Under the pieces are notes generated by a model. The model worked only from the letters and a program-made list of their open reading frames with translations. It did not search any database and had not been told where the DNA came from. Positions 16,942 to 25,634 of a DNA stretch of 64,000 bases are shown piece by piece. The position numbers and the translations under genes are program-made. The DNA comes from Actinomyces viscosus (GTDB lineage Bacteria > Actinomycetota > Actinomycetes > Actinomycetales > Actinomycetaceae). The DNA lies in the NCBI RefSeq assembly GCF_900637975.1, contig NZ_LR134477.1, forward strand, positions 806,001 to 870,000, given 5' to 3'. Numbering within the stretch: position 1 is the first letter of the stretch; each line of letters begins with the position of its first letter.

Positions 16942-17454
16942 GTGACTGACTCATCGCATCCCGCTCCCACGGGATTTCGTCCCGGAGTGCGTCTCGCCTT
17001 CGACGTCGGAAAGGCACGTATTGGTGTCGCTCGTTGCGATCAGGACGCGATCCTGTCGTTTCCTGTGGTAACTCTCAGGCGGGACCGTTATGGTGCTGAT
17101 CTCGATGAGGCCGTTGACCTCGTCGAGGAGTACGGTGCCTTCGAGGTGATCGTCGGTCTGCCCAAGCACATGGGCGGCGGCAGCTCGAGCTCGACCAGGG
17201 ATGCCCGCAGATGGGCCCAGGACCTGGCGAGTCTCCTTCCGCGGCGGGTGTGTGTGCGGCTGGTTGATGAGCGGCTCACCACCGTCACTGCTCACCGGGA
17301 TCTGCATGCGGCCGGCCTGAAGGAGAGGAGCTTTCGCGGTATCGTCGACCAGGCGGCAGCGGTCGTCATCCTTGAACAGGCCATCACAACCGAGCGGATG
17401 TCCGGGGTTCCGGCCGGTGAGCGAGTCCACCCGATCAAGAGAGGCAGAGCGTGA
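16942..17454 (+). CDS. ruvX: Holliday-junction resolvase-like YqgF, 16S rRNA processing
   Basis: This 170-residue RNase H-fold protein of the YqgF/RuvX family is linked to 16S rRNA 5'-end maturation. The first metal Asp lies in LAFDVGKARIGVARCD, followed by VIVGLPKHMGGG, the Glu-bearing LVDERLTTVTAHRDL, and DQAAAVVILEQ near the end. The start is GTG 16942, 29 bp after alaS. Its stop overlaps the GTG of mltG by 4 nt (GTGA), so translation is coupled. Confidence 0.93.
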   Translation: MTDSSHPAPTGFRPGVRLAFDVGKARIGVARCDQDAILSFPVVTLRRDRYGADLDEAVDLVEEYGAFEVIVGLPKHMGGGSSSSTRDARRWAQDLASLLPRRVCVRLVDERLTTVTAHRDLHAAGLKERSFRGIVDQAAAVVILEQAITTERMSGVPAGERVHPIKRGRA

Positions 17455-18665
17455 GCCACGACGATTTCTTCGCCGAGCTCGGCATCCAGCGCGATGAAGA
17501 TGCTGGTGACGCCACAGAGAAGCCCAAGAGCCGCAAGCAGCGGCGCATGGAGAAGGTCGAGCGTCGTCAGCGCAAGCGGCGCCGGCACTGGCTGACGAGC
17601 CTGGTCATCGTCATCACCCTCGTGGCAGTCGGCGTCCTGGGCTACAAGGCCATCGGAATCATGCGAGACGCCTCCGCTCAAGCGACCCACGCCGAGGACT
17701 ACCAGGGCAACGGCGAGGGGGAGGTCACGGTGACGATCCCGGAGGGCGCCTCCGGCCTGGACATCGGTGACATCCTGCAGGAGAAGGGCGTCGTCGCCTC
17801 CGGTAAGGCCTTCACCAACGCGGTGAAGAACAACCCGAAGGGCAGCACGATCCAGCCGGGCACCTACAAGCTCAAGAAGAGGATGTCCGCCAACGCCGCG
17901 CTCCAGGCGCTGCTCGATCCCGAGACCAAGGGCGACCACACCCTGACCGTCTCCGCGGGCAACACCAAGCAGATCGTCAAGGACCGGCTCAAGCAGGTCA
18001 GCAACTTCACCGACGAGCAGATCGAGGCTGCGTACGCCGACACCGCGGCCATCGGCCTACCGGCCGAGGCGGGCGGCAACGTCGAGGGCTGGCTCGCGCC
18101 GGGGACCTACGACGTCACCGAGAACGCGACTCCCACGGACCTGGTCAAGCAGATGGTCTCCCGCACCCAGACCCAGCTCAACGACCTCAAGGTCGCCAAG
18201 GAGGACTACCACACGGTCCTGACCAAGGCCTCCATCGTCGAGCGCGAGGTCAACGACCCCAAGTACTACGGGCAGGTGGCCCGGGTCATCGAGAACCGCC
18301 TGGCTCAGGTCGACGGAGAGACTCAGGGCAAGCTCCAGATGGACTCGACGGTGCAGTACGGTCTGGGGCGCTTCGGCGGCATCCCCAGCTCCACCGAGCT
18401 GGCGGACTCCAACAACGCGTACAACACCTACGTGCACCAGGGGCTCCCCCCGGGGCCGATCGGCAGTCCCAGCGAGGAGGCCATCAAGGCGGTGCTCAAC
18501 CCGCCAGCCGGAAGCTGGCTCTACTTCGTCACGGTCAACCTCGAGACCGGGGAGACCCTGTTCTCCTCCACGAGCGAGGAGCAGGCCGCCAACACCAAGA
18601 AGCTCGACGACTACTGCAAGAACAACGAGGAGATCTGCAACGGCGGAAAGAAGAAGAGTGGATGA
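17451..18665 (+). CDS. mltG: Endolytic murein transglycosylase MltG
   Basis: This 404-residue YceG-family enzyme cuts nascent glycan strands and sets their length. A basic cytosolic tail (KSRKQRRMEKVERRQRKRRR, about 25-45) is followed by one membrane helix near 47-67. A LysM-like region (VTIPEGASGLDIGDILQEKG) comes next, then the YceG catalytic domain with the Glu in LTKASIVEREVND, and the conserved LQMDSTVQYGLG and NTYVHQGLPPGPIGSPS. The C-terminal tail is Lys-rich. It overlaps ruvX by 4 nt and aroE by 8 nt. Confidence 0.95.
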   Translation: MSHDDFFAELGIQRDEDAGDATEKPKSRKQRRMEKVERRQRKRRRHWLTSLVIVITLVAVGVLGYKAIGIMRDASAQATHAEDYQGNGEGEVTVTIPEGASGLDIGDILQEKGVVASGKAFTNAVKNNPKGSTIQPGTYKLKKRMSANAALQALLDPETKGDHTLTVSAGNTKQIVKDRLKQVSNFTDEQIEAAYADTAAIGLPAEAGGNVEGWLAPGTYDVTENATPTDLVKQMVSRTQTQLNDLKVAKEDYHTVLTKASIVEREVNDPKYYGQVARVIENRLAQVDGETQGKLQMDSTVQYGLGRFGGIPSSTELADSNNAYNTYVHQGLPPGPIGSPSEEAIKAVLNPPAGSWLYFVTVNLETGETLFSSTSEEQAANTKKLDDYCKNNEEICNGGKKKSG

Positions 18666-19617
18666 CGCTCGGGGCGCGGGGCGGCGCCACCGTGCCGCCG
18701 TCATCGGCATGCCGGTGAGCCACTCGCTGTCCCCCGTGCTGCACCGCGCCGCCTATACCGGGCTGGGTCTGAGCGACTGGTCCTATGAACGCCGCGAGAC
18801 AGAGCCCGCGGTTCTGGAGGGGCTGCTCGCCGAGCTGGCCGCCCCGGTGCAGGCTGGGCCCACCTGGGCGGGGTTGAGCGTCACCATGCCCCACAAGCAG
18901 GCCCTCCTGACCCACCTGGACGTCATCGATCCTCTGGCTGAGGCGGTTGGCGCGGTGAATACCGTGGTAGCCCAGCGCAGCGGGGCAGGGGAGGCGCTCC
19001 TGACTGGTTTCAACACCGACGTCGCCGGCATCGTCGGTGCGCTGCGGGAGACCGCCCACAGAACGCTCGAGGACTTCCCGCAGGACGTTCTCCGGGTTGA
19101 GCGCGCGGTTGTCCTCGGGTCAGGCGCCACCGCCTGCTCCGCGCTGGCGGCGCTCGGCGAGCTCGGGGCCGGTCGCATCACCGTCGCCGCACGTCGCCAT
19201 GCCGGTCCCGGCCGCGCGCTCAGTGCCGCGCACCGCATGGGGCTGGACAGCGAGGCTCTCACCTGGAAACCGACCGACCCGGCTTCTCACGCCGAGGTGG
19301 CGCAGTGCCTGGCCGCGGCCGACGTCGTCGTCTCCACCCTGCCCGCAGGGGCGGCGGACCCTCTGGCCGGTCCGCTGGATGAGGTCCTGGACCACTTAGG
19401 CGGAGCCCGGCCTGGAGCCGTCATGCTCGACGTCGTCTACGCCCCCTGGCCCACGCAGATCGCCGAGGTCTGGGCGCGCGGCGGGGGAGCCGTCGCCCCG
19501 GGGTGGCTCATGCTCCTGCACCAGGCCGTGCCCCAGGTCCAGCTCATGACCGGGCAGCAACCCGATATCGAGCTCATGCGCAGCGCGCTCCTGTCGGCTC
19601 TGACGACTCAGCCCTGA
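18658..19617 (+). CDS. aroE: Shikimate dehydrogenase
   Basis: This 319-residue enzyme reduces 3-dehydroshikimate to shikimate. Shikimate-binding residues lie in GMPVSHSLSPVLH and SVTMPHKQALL (catalytic Lys), followed by VGAVNTVV and GFNTDVAG. The cofactor loop is LGSGATACSAL. A YAPWPTQIAEVWARGGGAV segment and the closing LLHQAVPQVQLMTGQ are typical. The GTG start at 18658 overlaps the end of mltG by 8 nt. Downstream, aroC, aroKB and a kinase-like gene form an aromatic amino acid group after a 107-bp gap. Confidence 0.94.
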   Translation: MDDARGAGRRHRAAVIGMPVSHSLSPVLHRAAYTGLGLSDWSYERRETEPAVLEGLLAELAAPVQAGPTWAGLSVTMPHKQALLTHLDVIDPLAEAVGAVNTVVAQRSGAGEALLTGFNTDVAGIVGALRETAHRTLEDFPQDVLRVERAVVLGSGATACSALAALGELGAGRITVAARRHAGPGRALSAAHRMGLDSEALTWKPTDPASHAEVAQCLAAADVVVSTLPAGAADPLAGPLDEVLDHLGGARPGAVMLDVVYAPWPTQIAEVWARGGGAVAPGWLMLLHQAVPQVQLMTGQQPDIELMRSALLSALTTQP

Positions 19618-19724
19618 CAGTCCTGACAGGTCCTCAGTCCCCGTCACTGGCTGGCTCCCACCGGGTGGGCGACCTGCGATGAGGCGCAGCGGAGACACCG
19701 TGAGGGTGTGAGAGTATCTACCTC

Positions 19725-20945
19725 ATGCTTCGATGGATGACGGCCGGGGAGTCCCACGGCGAGGCTCTGACAGCGGTGATGGAGGGCGTTCCCGCAGGTG
19801 TGCGGATCTCCAGTGAGGACATCAGGGCTGCGCTGGCCCGCCGTCGTCTGGGACACGGGCGGGGTGCTCGCCAGGCCTTCGAGCGCGATGAGCTGCGGGT
19901 CCTGGGCGGAATCCGCCACGGCAGCACCATCGGCAGCCCCATCGCGCTGCAGATCGGCAACTCCGAGTGGCCCAAGTGGTCCACGGTGATGAGCGCTGAT
20001 CCGGTGGACCCGCGTGACCTGCTCATCGACGCCGGCACCGGCGACGAGCGCGAGATCGCTCGCAATCGTCCTTTGACGCGCCCCCGGCCCGGGCACGCGG
20101 ACCTGCCCGGCATGCTCAAGTACGACCTGGATGAGGCGCGCCCAGTGCTGGAGCGGGCCTCGGCCCGTGAGACCGCGGCCCGGGTGGCGCTGGGGGCGCT
20201 GGCCGAGGCCGTCCTGGAGCAGGTCGCCGGTATCCGGCTGGTCAGTCACGTGGTGCGCATCGGAGCCGTCGCCCTGCCCGACGACGTCCCCCCTCCCACC
20301 GCTGACGACACCGAGCGTCTCGACGCCGATCCCGTGCGCTGCACGGATCCCGCCACCAGCGCCGCCATGGTCGCCGAGATCGACGCCACCAAGAAGGACG
20401 GGGACACCCTCGGCGGTGTCGTCGAGGTCATCGCCACCGGTGTCCCGGTGGGGCTGGGCACCCACGTCTCGGCCGATCGCCGCCTTGACGCCCGGCTCGC
20501 GGCCGCGCTCATGGGTATTCAGGCGGTCAAGGGCGTGGAGATCGGTGATGGCTTCGCTGAGGCGGCCAGGCGCGGCTCGGCAGCGCACGACGAGATCGTC
20601 TCGGTGGTCTCCGGGGAGCTCACGCGGAGCACGAACCGCGCCGGCGGCATCGAGGGCGGAATCTCGAACGGCTCCGCGATTCGGGTGCGAGCCGCCTTCA
20701 AGCCGATCTCCACGGTGCCTCGGGCCCTGCGTACCGTCGATATGGCCACCGGAGAGGCGGCCACCGGGCTGCACCAGCGCTCCGACGTGTGCGCCGTCGT
20801 GCCCGGTGCCGTGATCGCCCAGGCCATGACCGCCCTGGTTCTGGCCGATCTTCTCCTGGACAAGACCGGTGGCGACTCGGTTGCCGAGGCCCGACGCAAC
20901 CTTGAGAGCTACCTGGCCCGCGTCGCGGAGCGGACGCAGTGGTGA
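19725..20945 (+). CDS. aroC: Chorismate synthase
   Basis: This 406-residue FMN-dependent enzyme converts EPSP to chorismate, the last common step of aromatic synthesis. It starts [15 protein letters not shown] (signature with the catalytic His). [23 protein letters not shown] sequence, [33 protein letters not shown], and [21 protein letters not shown] follow. The C-terminus has [16 protein letters not shown]. Upstream, 19618-19724 holds a small CCCAC/GTGGG hairpin and AT-richer sequence just before the ATG that may be its promoter. Its TGA overlaps a GTG that opens a short repeat-coded ORF leading to aroKB. Confidence 0.97.
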   Translation: MLRWMTAGESHGEALTAVMEGVPAGVRISSEDIRAALARRRLGHGRGARQAFERDELRVLGGIRHGSTIGSPIALQIGNSEWPKWSTVMSADPVDPRDLLIDAGTGDEREIARNRPLTRPRPGHADLPGMLKYDLDEARPVLERASARETAARVALGALAEAVLEQVAGIRLVSHVVRIGAVALPDDVPPPTADDTERLDADPVRCTDPATSAAMVAEIDATKKDGDTLGGVVEVIATGVPVGLGTHVSADRRLDARLAAALMGIQAVKGVEIGDGFAEAARRGSAAHDEIVSVVSGELTRSTNRAGGIEGGISNGSAIRVRAAFKPISTVPRALRTVDMATGEAATGLHQRSDVCAVVPGAVIAQAMTALVLADLLLDKTGGDSVAEARRNLESYLARVAERTQW

Positions 20946-21034
20946 TCACTGCGGTGAACCCGGTGGTGAGTCGGGCGGTGAGCGCGATACTGGTGTCCAC
21001 GGTGAGCTCAATGGTGAGGGAGACACGATCATGA
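20941..21034 (+). repeat. 12-bp-period repeat between aroC and aroKB, possible 30-aa linker ORF
   Basis: GGTGA occurs at 20941, 20953, 20965, 20977, 21001 and 21013, all on one 12-bp register; one unit near 20989 has diverged. Read from GTG 20942, which overlaps the aroC stop as GTGA, the repeat encodes 30 residues with Val at most fourth positions ([15 protein letters not shown] at the start). The TGA at 21032-21034 overlaps the aroKB ATG as ATGA. Either this is a real coupling peptide, or the repeated GTG/GGTGA motifs serve ribosome re-initiation. The product has no recognised family. Confidence 0.55.
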
Positions 21035-22902
21035 CCTGGAAGCACGTTCCGACCATCGCCCTGCGCGACGACCAGCTGCCCCTGGTGCTGGTGGGGCTGC
21101 CCGGTGCGGGCAAGACCACCCAGGCCCGCCTTCTGGCTCAGGCCCTGGGAGTTCAGGTCACTGACACCGATGCCGAGATCCGGCGTCGCGCCCGGATGAC
21201 GATCCCGGAGATCTTCGCCTCCGAGGGGGAGGAGGGCTTCCGCGACCGGGAGCACCGGGCGATGCGGGCCGTCCTGGACTCCCCGGCGGCCGCGCAGGGC
21301 GTCATCGCCCTGGGTGGGGGAGCGGTGCTGCGCCCCGAGAACCGCGAGCTGCTGCGCGGTCACACCGTCATCCACCTGTCCGCCTCCCCGAGCACCGCCG
21401 CCAGGCACGTGGGCGATGGGACCGGGCGCCCCCTCATGACCCCGGACGCCGACTCCGACCAGACGCGCGCCGCCCAGCGTCGCAGTGAGCACCTGGCGGA
21501 GAACCGGAGCGATAAGCAGGGCGAGTACGACGGCGTCCTGGCACGGATGGAGGCCCTCCACGCACAGCGCTCACCGCTGTACTCCGAGGTGGCGACCCTC
21601 ACCGTTCCCACCGACGGGCTGACTCCCCAGCAGGTCGCCGCTCTCATCCTGGTGGCCCTGGGGGTCCAGACCTCTCAGGCAGTCGGTGTCCTGGCTCCCA
21701 TGGCCGAGACGCAGACAGACTCGCCCGCTGCCCCGGACGGGGCCGATGCCTCGCCACGGCGCGTCCGCGTCCGGCCCGTGGCAACCACCGAGGCCAGCAG
21801 CGGCGCACGGAGGGTCACCGTCGGCGGCCCGAGCCCCTACGACGTACTCATCGGCCACGGGCTCCTGGCCGACCTGGCTCATGTTGTCCGGGACGCCCCG
21901 GGGGCAGGTGCAGGGGGCGTCGCCATCATCCACGCCAAGGCCCTGAGCGAACGCGCCACCGGTGCCGAGCAGCAGCTCGCCTCCCAGGGACTGCGCGTGC
22001 TTCGGATCGAGGTGCCCGACGGCGAGGCAGCCAAGAAGGCCCGTGTCCTGGAGTACCTGTGGGAGCGACTCGGCTCCTTCCGTCTGGGGCGCGACGGACT
22101 CGTCATCGGCCTGGGTGGTGGGGCGACCACGGACCTGGCCGGCTTCGCCGCCGCCACCTGGCTGCGCGGCGTCCCGGTGGTGCAGGTGCCCACCACCCTG
22201 CTGGCCATGGTCGACGCCGCCGTCGGCGGTAAGACGGGGATCGACACCCCGGCCGGCAAGAACCTGGTCGGCGCCTTCCACCCACCGGCCGCCGTGATCG
22301 CCGACCTGGAGACACTCTCGACCCTGCCGACCGCCGAGCTGCGGGCCGGGCTCGGCGAGGTCATCAAGTGCGGGCTCATCGCCGACCCGGTCATCCTCGA
22401 CCGCGTCCTGGCCGAGCCCGCCGACTGCCTGGCCTGGGACTCCCCGGTCCTGGCCGACCTCGTGGCCCGTTCGATCGCGGTCAAGGCCGCCGTCGTGGGG
22501 GAGGACCTCACCGAGGCGGGACTGCGGGAGATCCTCAACTACGGGCACACCTACGCGCACGCGATCGAGAAGGTCACCGGCTACTCCTGGCGTCACGGAG
22601 AGGCGGTCGCCGTCGGCTGCGTCTTCGCCGCCGAGGTCGCCCACCGCTGCGGCAAGCTGAGCAGCGACGCCCTGGCACTGCACCGTCAGAGCCTCAAGGC
22701 GGTCGGGCTGCCGGTCTCCTTCCCCGAGGGCCACGGGCGGTGGGATGAGCTCAAGGCGGTGATGATGAGTGACAAGAAGGTGCGCGGGGGCCGGTTGCGC
22801 CTGGTCCTGCTCGACGACGTCGCCAGGCCCGTGAGAGTCCAGGCTCCCGGTGAGGACGTTCTCATCCAGGCTCATGAGGCCGTCACCGGTCAGGCCGGCT
22901 GA
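21031..22902 (+). CDS. aroKB: Bifunctional shikimate kinase / 3-dehydroquinate synthase fusion
   Basis: This 623-residue protein fuses two shikimate-pathway enzymes. Residues 1 to about 200 are shikimate kinase: Walker A GLPGAGKTT at 22-30, DTDAEIRRRA, IFASEGEEGFRDRE, GVIALGGGAVL and the lid GRPLMTP. A linker of about 50 residues, rich in Ala/Pro/Asp, joins it to dehydroquinate synthase from about 255, with GLGGGATTDLAGF, QVPTTLLAMVDAAVGGKTG, KNLVGAFHPP, EVIKCGLI, ILNYGHTYAHAIE and RHGEAVAVG. Similar AroKB fusions are known in Bifidobacterium and relatives. ATG 21031 was chosen because a longer reading would run into aroC. The product covers steps 2 and 5 of chorismate synthesis. Confidence 0.95.
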   Translation: MTWKHVPTIALRDDQLPLVLVGLPGAGKTTQARLLAQALGVQVTDTDAEIRRRARMTIPEIFASEGEEGFRDREHRAMRAVLDSPAAAQGVIALGGGAVLRPENRELLRGHTVIHLSASPSTAARHVGDGTGRPLMTPDADSDQTRAAQRRSEHLAENRSDKQGEYDGVLARMEALHAQRSPLYSEVATLTVPTDGLTPQQVAALILVALGVQTSQAVGVLAPMAETQTDSPAAPDGADASPRRVRVRPVATTEASSGARRVTVGGPSPYDVLIGHGLLADLAHVVRDAPGAGAGGVAIIHAKALSERATGAEQQLASQGLRVLRIEVPDGEAAKKARVLEYLWERLGSFRLGRDGLVIGLGGGATTDLAGFAAATWLRGVPVVQVPTTLLAMVDAAVGGKTGIDTPAGKNLVGAFHPPAAVIADLETLSTLPTAELRAGLGEVIKCGLIADPVILDRVLAEPADCLAWDSPVLADLVARSIAVKAAVVGEDLTEAGLREILNYGHTYAHAIEKVTGYSWRHGEAVAVGCVFAAEVAHRCGKLSSDALALHRQSLKAVGLPVSFPEGHGRWDELKAVMMSDKKVRGGRLRLVLLDDVARPVRVQAPGEDVLIQAHEAVTGQAG

Positions 22903-22919
22903 GCAGGAAGGCAACGGGC

Positions 22920-23513
22920 GTGACCTCTGACCCGCCTCGGGTACTGGTTCTCATCGGTCCTCCGGGGGCCGGCTGCTCCAGCGTGGGGCGGGCAGCTGGG
23001 GCCGTCGCAGGCCTGCCTGTGCTCGACCTGGGCCGCAGCGTCGCCGACGAGCTGGGAACCAGCCCCGACCTGGCTCTTGTCGCAGTGCCGGAGGCCGAGT
23101 ACCGGCGGGTGGAGACGGATACCGCGCTCCGGCTCCTGGACCGTGCGGCGGCCGAGGGCGCCGTCGTGGCCCTGGGCTCGGGGTGCCTGGAGGACCCTCG
23201 AACACGTGAGCGCCTGGAGGAGCTGCGGCTCGGCCACGACCGGGCTCTCCAAGCGGGGGCAGTAGGTGCAGTGGCGGCAGTGGTGGCACTGACCTGCTCC
23301 CCCCGGGTGCTCGCCACCCGCAACGGTCTGGACGCGCCCCGGTCCGTGGCCCTGGGGACCGTCCACCACCAGTTCGTCCAGATGCTTCGCGACCGCCAGG
23401 CCAGGTGCCGGGAGCTGGCCGACGTTGTCGTCGACACGACCTCGACCACGCCCGAGGAGGCCTGTGCCGAGGTCATGCGCACCGTGGGATCCGCTTTCTC
23501 CCGCCGCTCGTGA
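22920..23513 (+). CDS. Shikimate-kinase-like protein with degenerate P-loop
   Basis: This 197-residue protein follows aroKB by 17 bp and has the shikimate-kinase layout: VLVLIGPPGAGCSSVGRAAG at the N-terminus, then AEYRRVETDTALRLLDRA, and VVALGSGCLED, which aligns with the kinase VIALGGGAVL. The Walker A lysine is replaced by Cys (G13-x-x-G-A-G-C19-S-S) and the DTD shikimate motif reads DLGRS, so phosphotransfer is unlikely. Codon use matches the neighbours and the frame is intact, so it is not an obvious pseudogene. A regulatory or structural role beside the fused enzyme is possible; that is inference. The start is GTG 22920. Confidence 0.75.
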   Translation: MTSDPPRVLVLIGPPGAGCSSVGRAAGAVAGLPVLDLGRSVADELGTSPDLALVAVPEAEYRRVETDTALRLLDRAAAEGAVVALGSGCLEDPRTRERLEELRLGHDRALQAGAVGAVAAVVALTCSPRVLATRNGLDAPRSVALGTVHHQFVQMLRDRQARCRELADVVVDTTSTTPEEACAEVMRTVGSAFSRRS

Positions 23514-23557
23514 CCGGCGTGACACACCCGTCACAGGGTGAGCCCGGTACGTCGCGG

Positions 23558-23563
23558 TAGGAT
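23558..23563 (+). promoter_or_regulatory. Probable efp -10 box TAGGAT
   Basis: TAGGAT 41 nt before the efp GTG, leaving room for the GAGGAAA ribosome site. The -35 region is weak, and a GTGAC/GTCAC inverted repeat lies just upstream. Confidence 0.4.
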
Positions 23564-23603
23564 CAGCGAGTCCCAGACGCAACGCAACAGTGAGGAAACC
23601 CTC

Positions 23604-24167
23604 GTGGCAACGACGAACGACCTGAAGAACGGCATGGTGCTCAACCTCGAGGGCCAGCTGTGGCAGGTAGTGGAGTTCCAGCACGTCAAGCCCGGTAAGG
23701 GCCCCGCCTTCGTGCGCACCAAGATCAAGAACGTCCTGTCCGGCAAGACCGTCGACAAGACCTTCAACGCCGGTCTCAAGGTCGAGACGGCGACCGTTGA
23801 CCGGCGTGACATGCAGTACCTCTACAAGGACGGCGACGACTACGTCTTCATGGACGTCAAGTCCTACGAGCAGACCTACGTCCCCTCAGCCACCGTCGGC
23901 GACGCCGCCACCTTCATGCTCGAGAACCAGGATGTCATCGTGGCCTTCCACGAGGACGCCGTCCTGTTCGTCGAGCTGCCGGCCTCCGTGGTCCTGACGA
24001 TCTCCCACACCGAGCCCGGTCTCCAGGGCGACCGCTCCAGCGCCGGCACCAAGCCCGCCACCGTCGAGACCGGTGCCGAGATCCAGGTGCCGCTGTTCCT
24101 CAACACCGGTGACAAGGTGAAGGTGGACACCCGCTCCGGCTCCTACATCTCCCGCGTCACCGACTGA
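23604..24167 (+). CDS. efp: Translation elongation factor P
   Basis: This 187-residue, three-domain factor relieves ribosome stalling at polyproline stretches. Domain I carries the tip loop [10 protein letters not shown] with K32. The palindromic PGKGP loop is the form known from actinobacteria such as Corynebacterium, where the Lys works unmodified, and no EpmA/EpmB is needed. Domains II and III include [14 protein letters not shown] and [18 protein letters not shown]. The GTG start at 23604 has GAGGAAA upstream. The stop overlaps the nusB ATG by 1 nt. Confidence 0.97.
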   Translation: MATTNDLKNGMVLNLEGQLWQVVEFQHVKPGKGPAFVRTKIKNVLSGKTVDKTFNAGLKVETATVDRRDMQYLYKDGDDYVFMDVKSYEQTYVPSATVGDAATFMLENQDVIVAFHEDAVLFVELPASVVLTISHTEPGLQGDRSSAGTKPATVETGAEIQVPLFLNTGDKVKVDTRSGSYISRVTD

Positions 24168-24670
24168 TGGCCGAGACCCCCGAGGAGACCCCCGAGAAGG
24201 GCTCGACCCGCTCGAGCCCCGCGTCGCGTCATCCAGTCACCGCCCGCACCAAGGCGCGTCGGCGCGCGATCGAGATCCTCTTCGAGGCCGACCAGCGCGG
24301 GATGCTGACCTCCGACGACACTGAGGAGCTGCGCTCCTTCGCGCAGCTGCGCGCCGTCAGCTCGGCGAACCACACCGAGGCTCCCGCCTACACCCGGGAG
24401 ATCCTCGACGGCGTGTGCGACCACCTGGCCGACATCGACGAGACGATTCAGACCTACGCCCAGGGCTGGACCCTGGGACGCATGCCGGCCGTCGACCGGG
24501 CCATTGCCCGGGTCGCCACCTGGGAGATCGTCTACAACGACGACGTCGACGCCCCTGTCGCCGTCGATGAGGCCATGACACTCAGCCGGATGCTCTCCAC
24601 GGACGAGTCCCCCCGGTACCTCGGTGGACTCCTGGGGCGCATCGGCGACCTCGCGGACACGCTGCGTTGA
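24167..24670 (+). CDS. nusB: Transcription antitermination factor NusB
   Basis: This 167-residue NusB helps RNA polymerase read through rRNA operons in complex with NusE (S10) and boxA RNA. After a 25-residue polar N-terminus the helical domain starts TKARRRAIEILFEAD. It ends with the family hallmarks TLGRMPAVDRAIARVATWEI, VAVDEAMTLSRML and PRYLGGLLGRIGDL. It is coupled to efp by a 1-nt overlap, and a hairpin 15 bases after its stop ends the unit. Confidence 0.95.
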   Translation: MAETPEETPEKGSTRSSPASRHPVTARTKARRRAIEILFEADQRGMLTSDDTEELRSFAQLRAVSSANHTEAPAYTREILDGVCDHLADIDETIQTYAQGWTLGRMPAVDRAIARVATWEIVYNDDVDAPVAVDEAMTLSRMLSTDESPRYLGGLLGRIGDLADTLR

Positions 24671-24685
24671 GCTCTCGGTCGCTCC

Positions 24686-24721
24686 GCTCCCGGCATGGGG
24701 CTCACTCCCTATGCCGGGAGC
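24686..24721 (+). terminator. efp-nusB terminator hairpin
   Basis: Perfect 11-bp arms 24686-24696 and 24711-24721 around a 14-nt loop, 15 bases after the nusB stop. Confidence 0.75.
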
Positions 24722-24770
24722 TGGGCTCAACCTGTCAACATGACCTAGCCTGGGCCACATCCATCCGCCG

Positions 24771-25634
24771 ATGCCGGAGCCTCCTGTGACCCAGCTACCT
24801 CCCCAAGACCCCAACGACTACCCCTACATCAAGGGCGCTTCAGCGTCCTCGGACGGGGCACACGACTCGCAGGTCCCTGCGCAGTCGATCCCCGGCTCCC
24901 TCCACGTCGGCCGGCCCGCCGCCGCACCGGGAGCGGGGTATCCCGGCGGACCACCGCCCCTGGGAGGCGTCCAGCCGCCTCCAGCAGGACCTGGCGGCTA
25001 TCCGTGGGGCGCTCCCGGCCCCGCCCCCTATGTTCCGTACCCCCCACCGGTGCTGGTTCCAGTCCCTGGAAGCAGCTGGAATGACCCGGCCCTCATCGCA
25101 GGACGCAAACGCACCACGAACCGCCGAGTCGCGATCTCGGGCAGCATCGTGGGGCTCATCACCGCGATCATTCAGCTCATCGTCACCGCAACCTTGTTCC
25201 TCGGCCCCCGGTACCTGGGACCTCCCGATTTCGGTGTGCTGCTGGCCATGCTGATCATCTTCTTCGGCCCGATCGTCGTCGGTATCGGATGGATCAGCAG
25301 CTTCATCGTCTCCCTCGTCGCCTGCGTACAGGCCCATTCTCGGGACGCCGGAACCCAGCCCGAGGGCTGGAGCGAGGCCAAGATGCCGACATCGGCACTC
25401 ATGGCCGCCAGCATCGTGCTCGGTATCCCCATCGTGATCATGTACACGACCCTGATCAAGATGGTGCAGAGCGACATCGATCGGCTGATCGACGACCTTT
25501 TTGGACCAGTGGTCGTCTCCTGCGCCGTGGTCCAGGTCCTGCTGACAGCGGGGTACATCTATCTTCTCAGAAGGAGCACCGCACTTGACGCCAGCGTGAG
25601 CCCACGCGCGACGTCGGAAGGAGTACCGCAATGA
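24771..25634 (+). CDS. Hypothetical membrane protein with Pro/Gly-rich N-terminus
   Basis: The 287 residues begin with a cytosolic, Pro/Gly/Ala-rich, low-complexity tail (about 1-105; PGGPPPLGGVQPPPAGPGGY is typical). About four membrane helices follow: AISGSIVGLITAIIQLIVTA, LLAMLIIFFGPIVVGIGWIS, LMAASIVLGIPIVIMYTTL and VVVSCAVVQVLLTAGYIYLL. Such tails with a small membrane domain are common in actinobacterial proteins of unknown function. The start codon is uncertain. Its stop overlaps the ATG of the next gene by 4 nt (ATGA), so the two are coupled. Confidence 0.75.
   Translation: MPEPPVTQLPPQDPNDYPYIKGASASSDGAHDSQVPAQSIPGSLHVGRPAAAPGAGYPGGPPPLGGVQPPPAGPGGYPWGAPGPAPYVPYPPPVLVPVPGSSWNDPALIAGRKRTTNRRVAISGSIVGLITAIIQLIVTATLFLGPRYLGPPDFGVLLAMLIIFFGPIVVGIGWISSFIVSLVACVQAHSRDAGTQPEGWSEAKMPTSALMAASIVLGIPIVIMYTTLIKMVQSDIDRLIDDLFGPVVVSCAVVQVLLTAGYIYLLRRSTALDASVSPRATSEGVPQ

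Noticed and set aside
20869-21030. Longer N-terminus for AroKB starting inside aroC
   Set aside because: It would overlap aroC by 77 bp and adds residues unlike shikimate kinase; ATG 21031 fits the kinase start.
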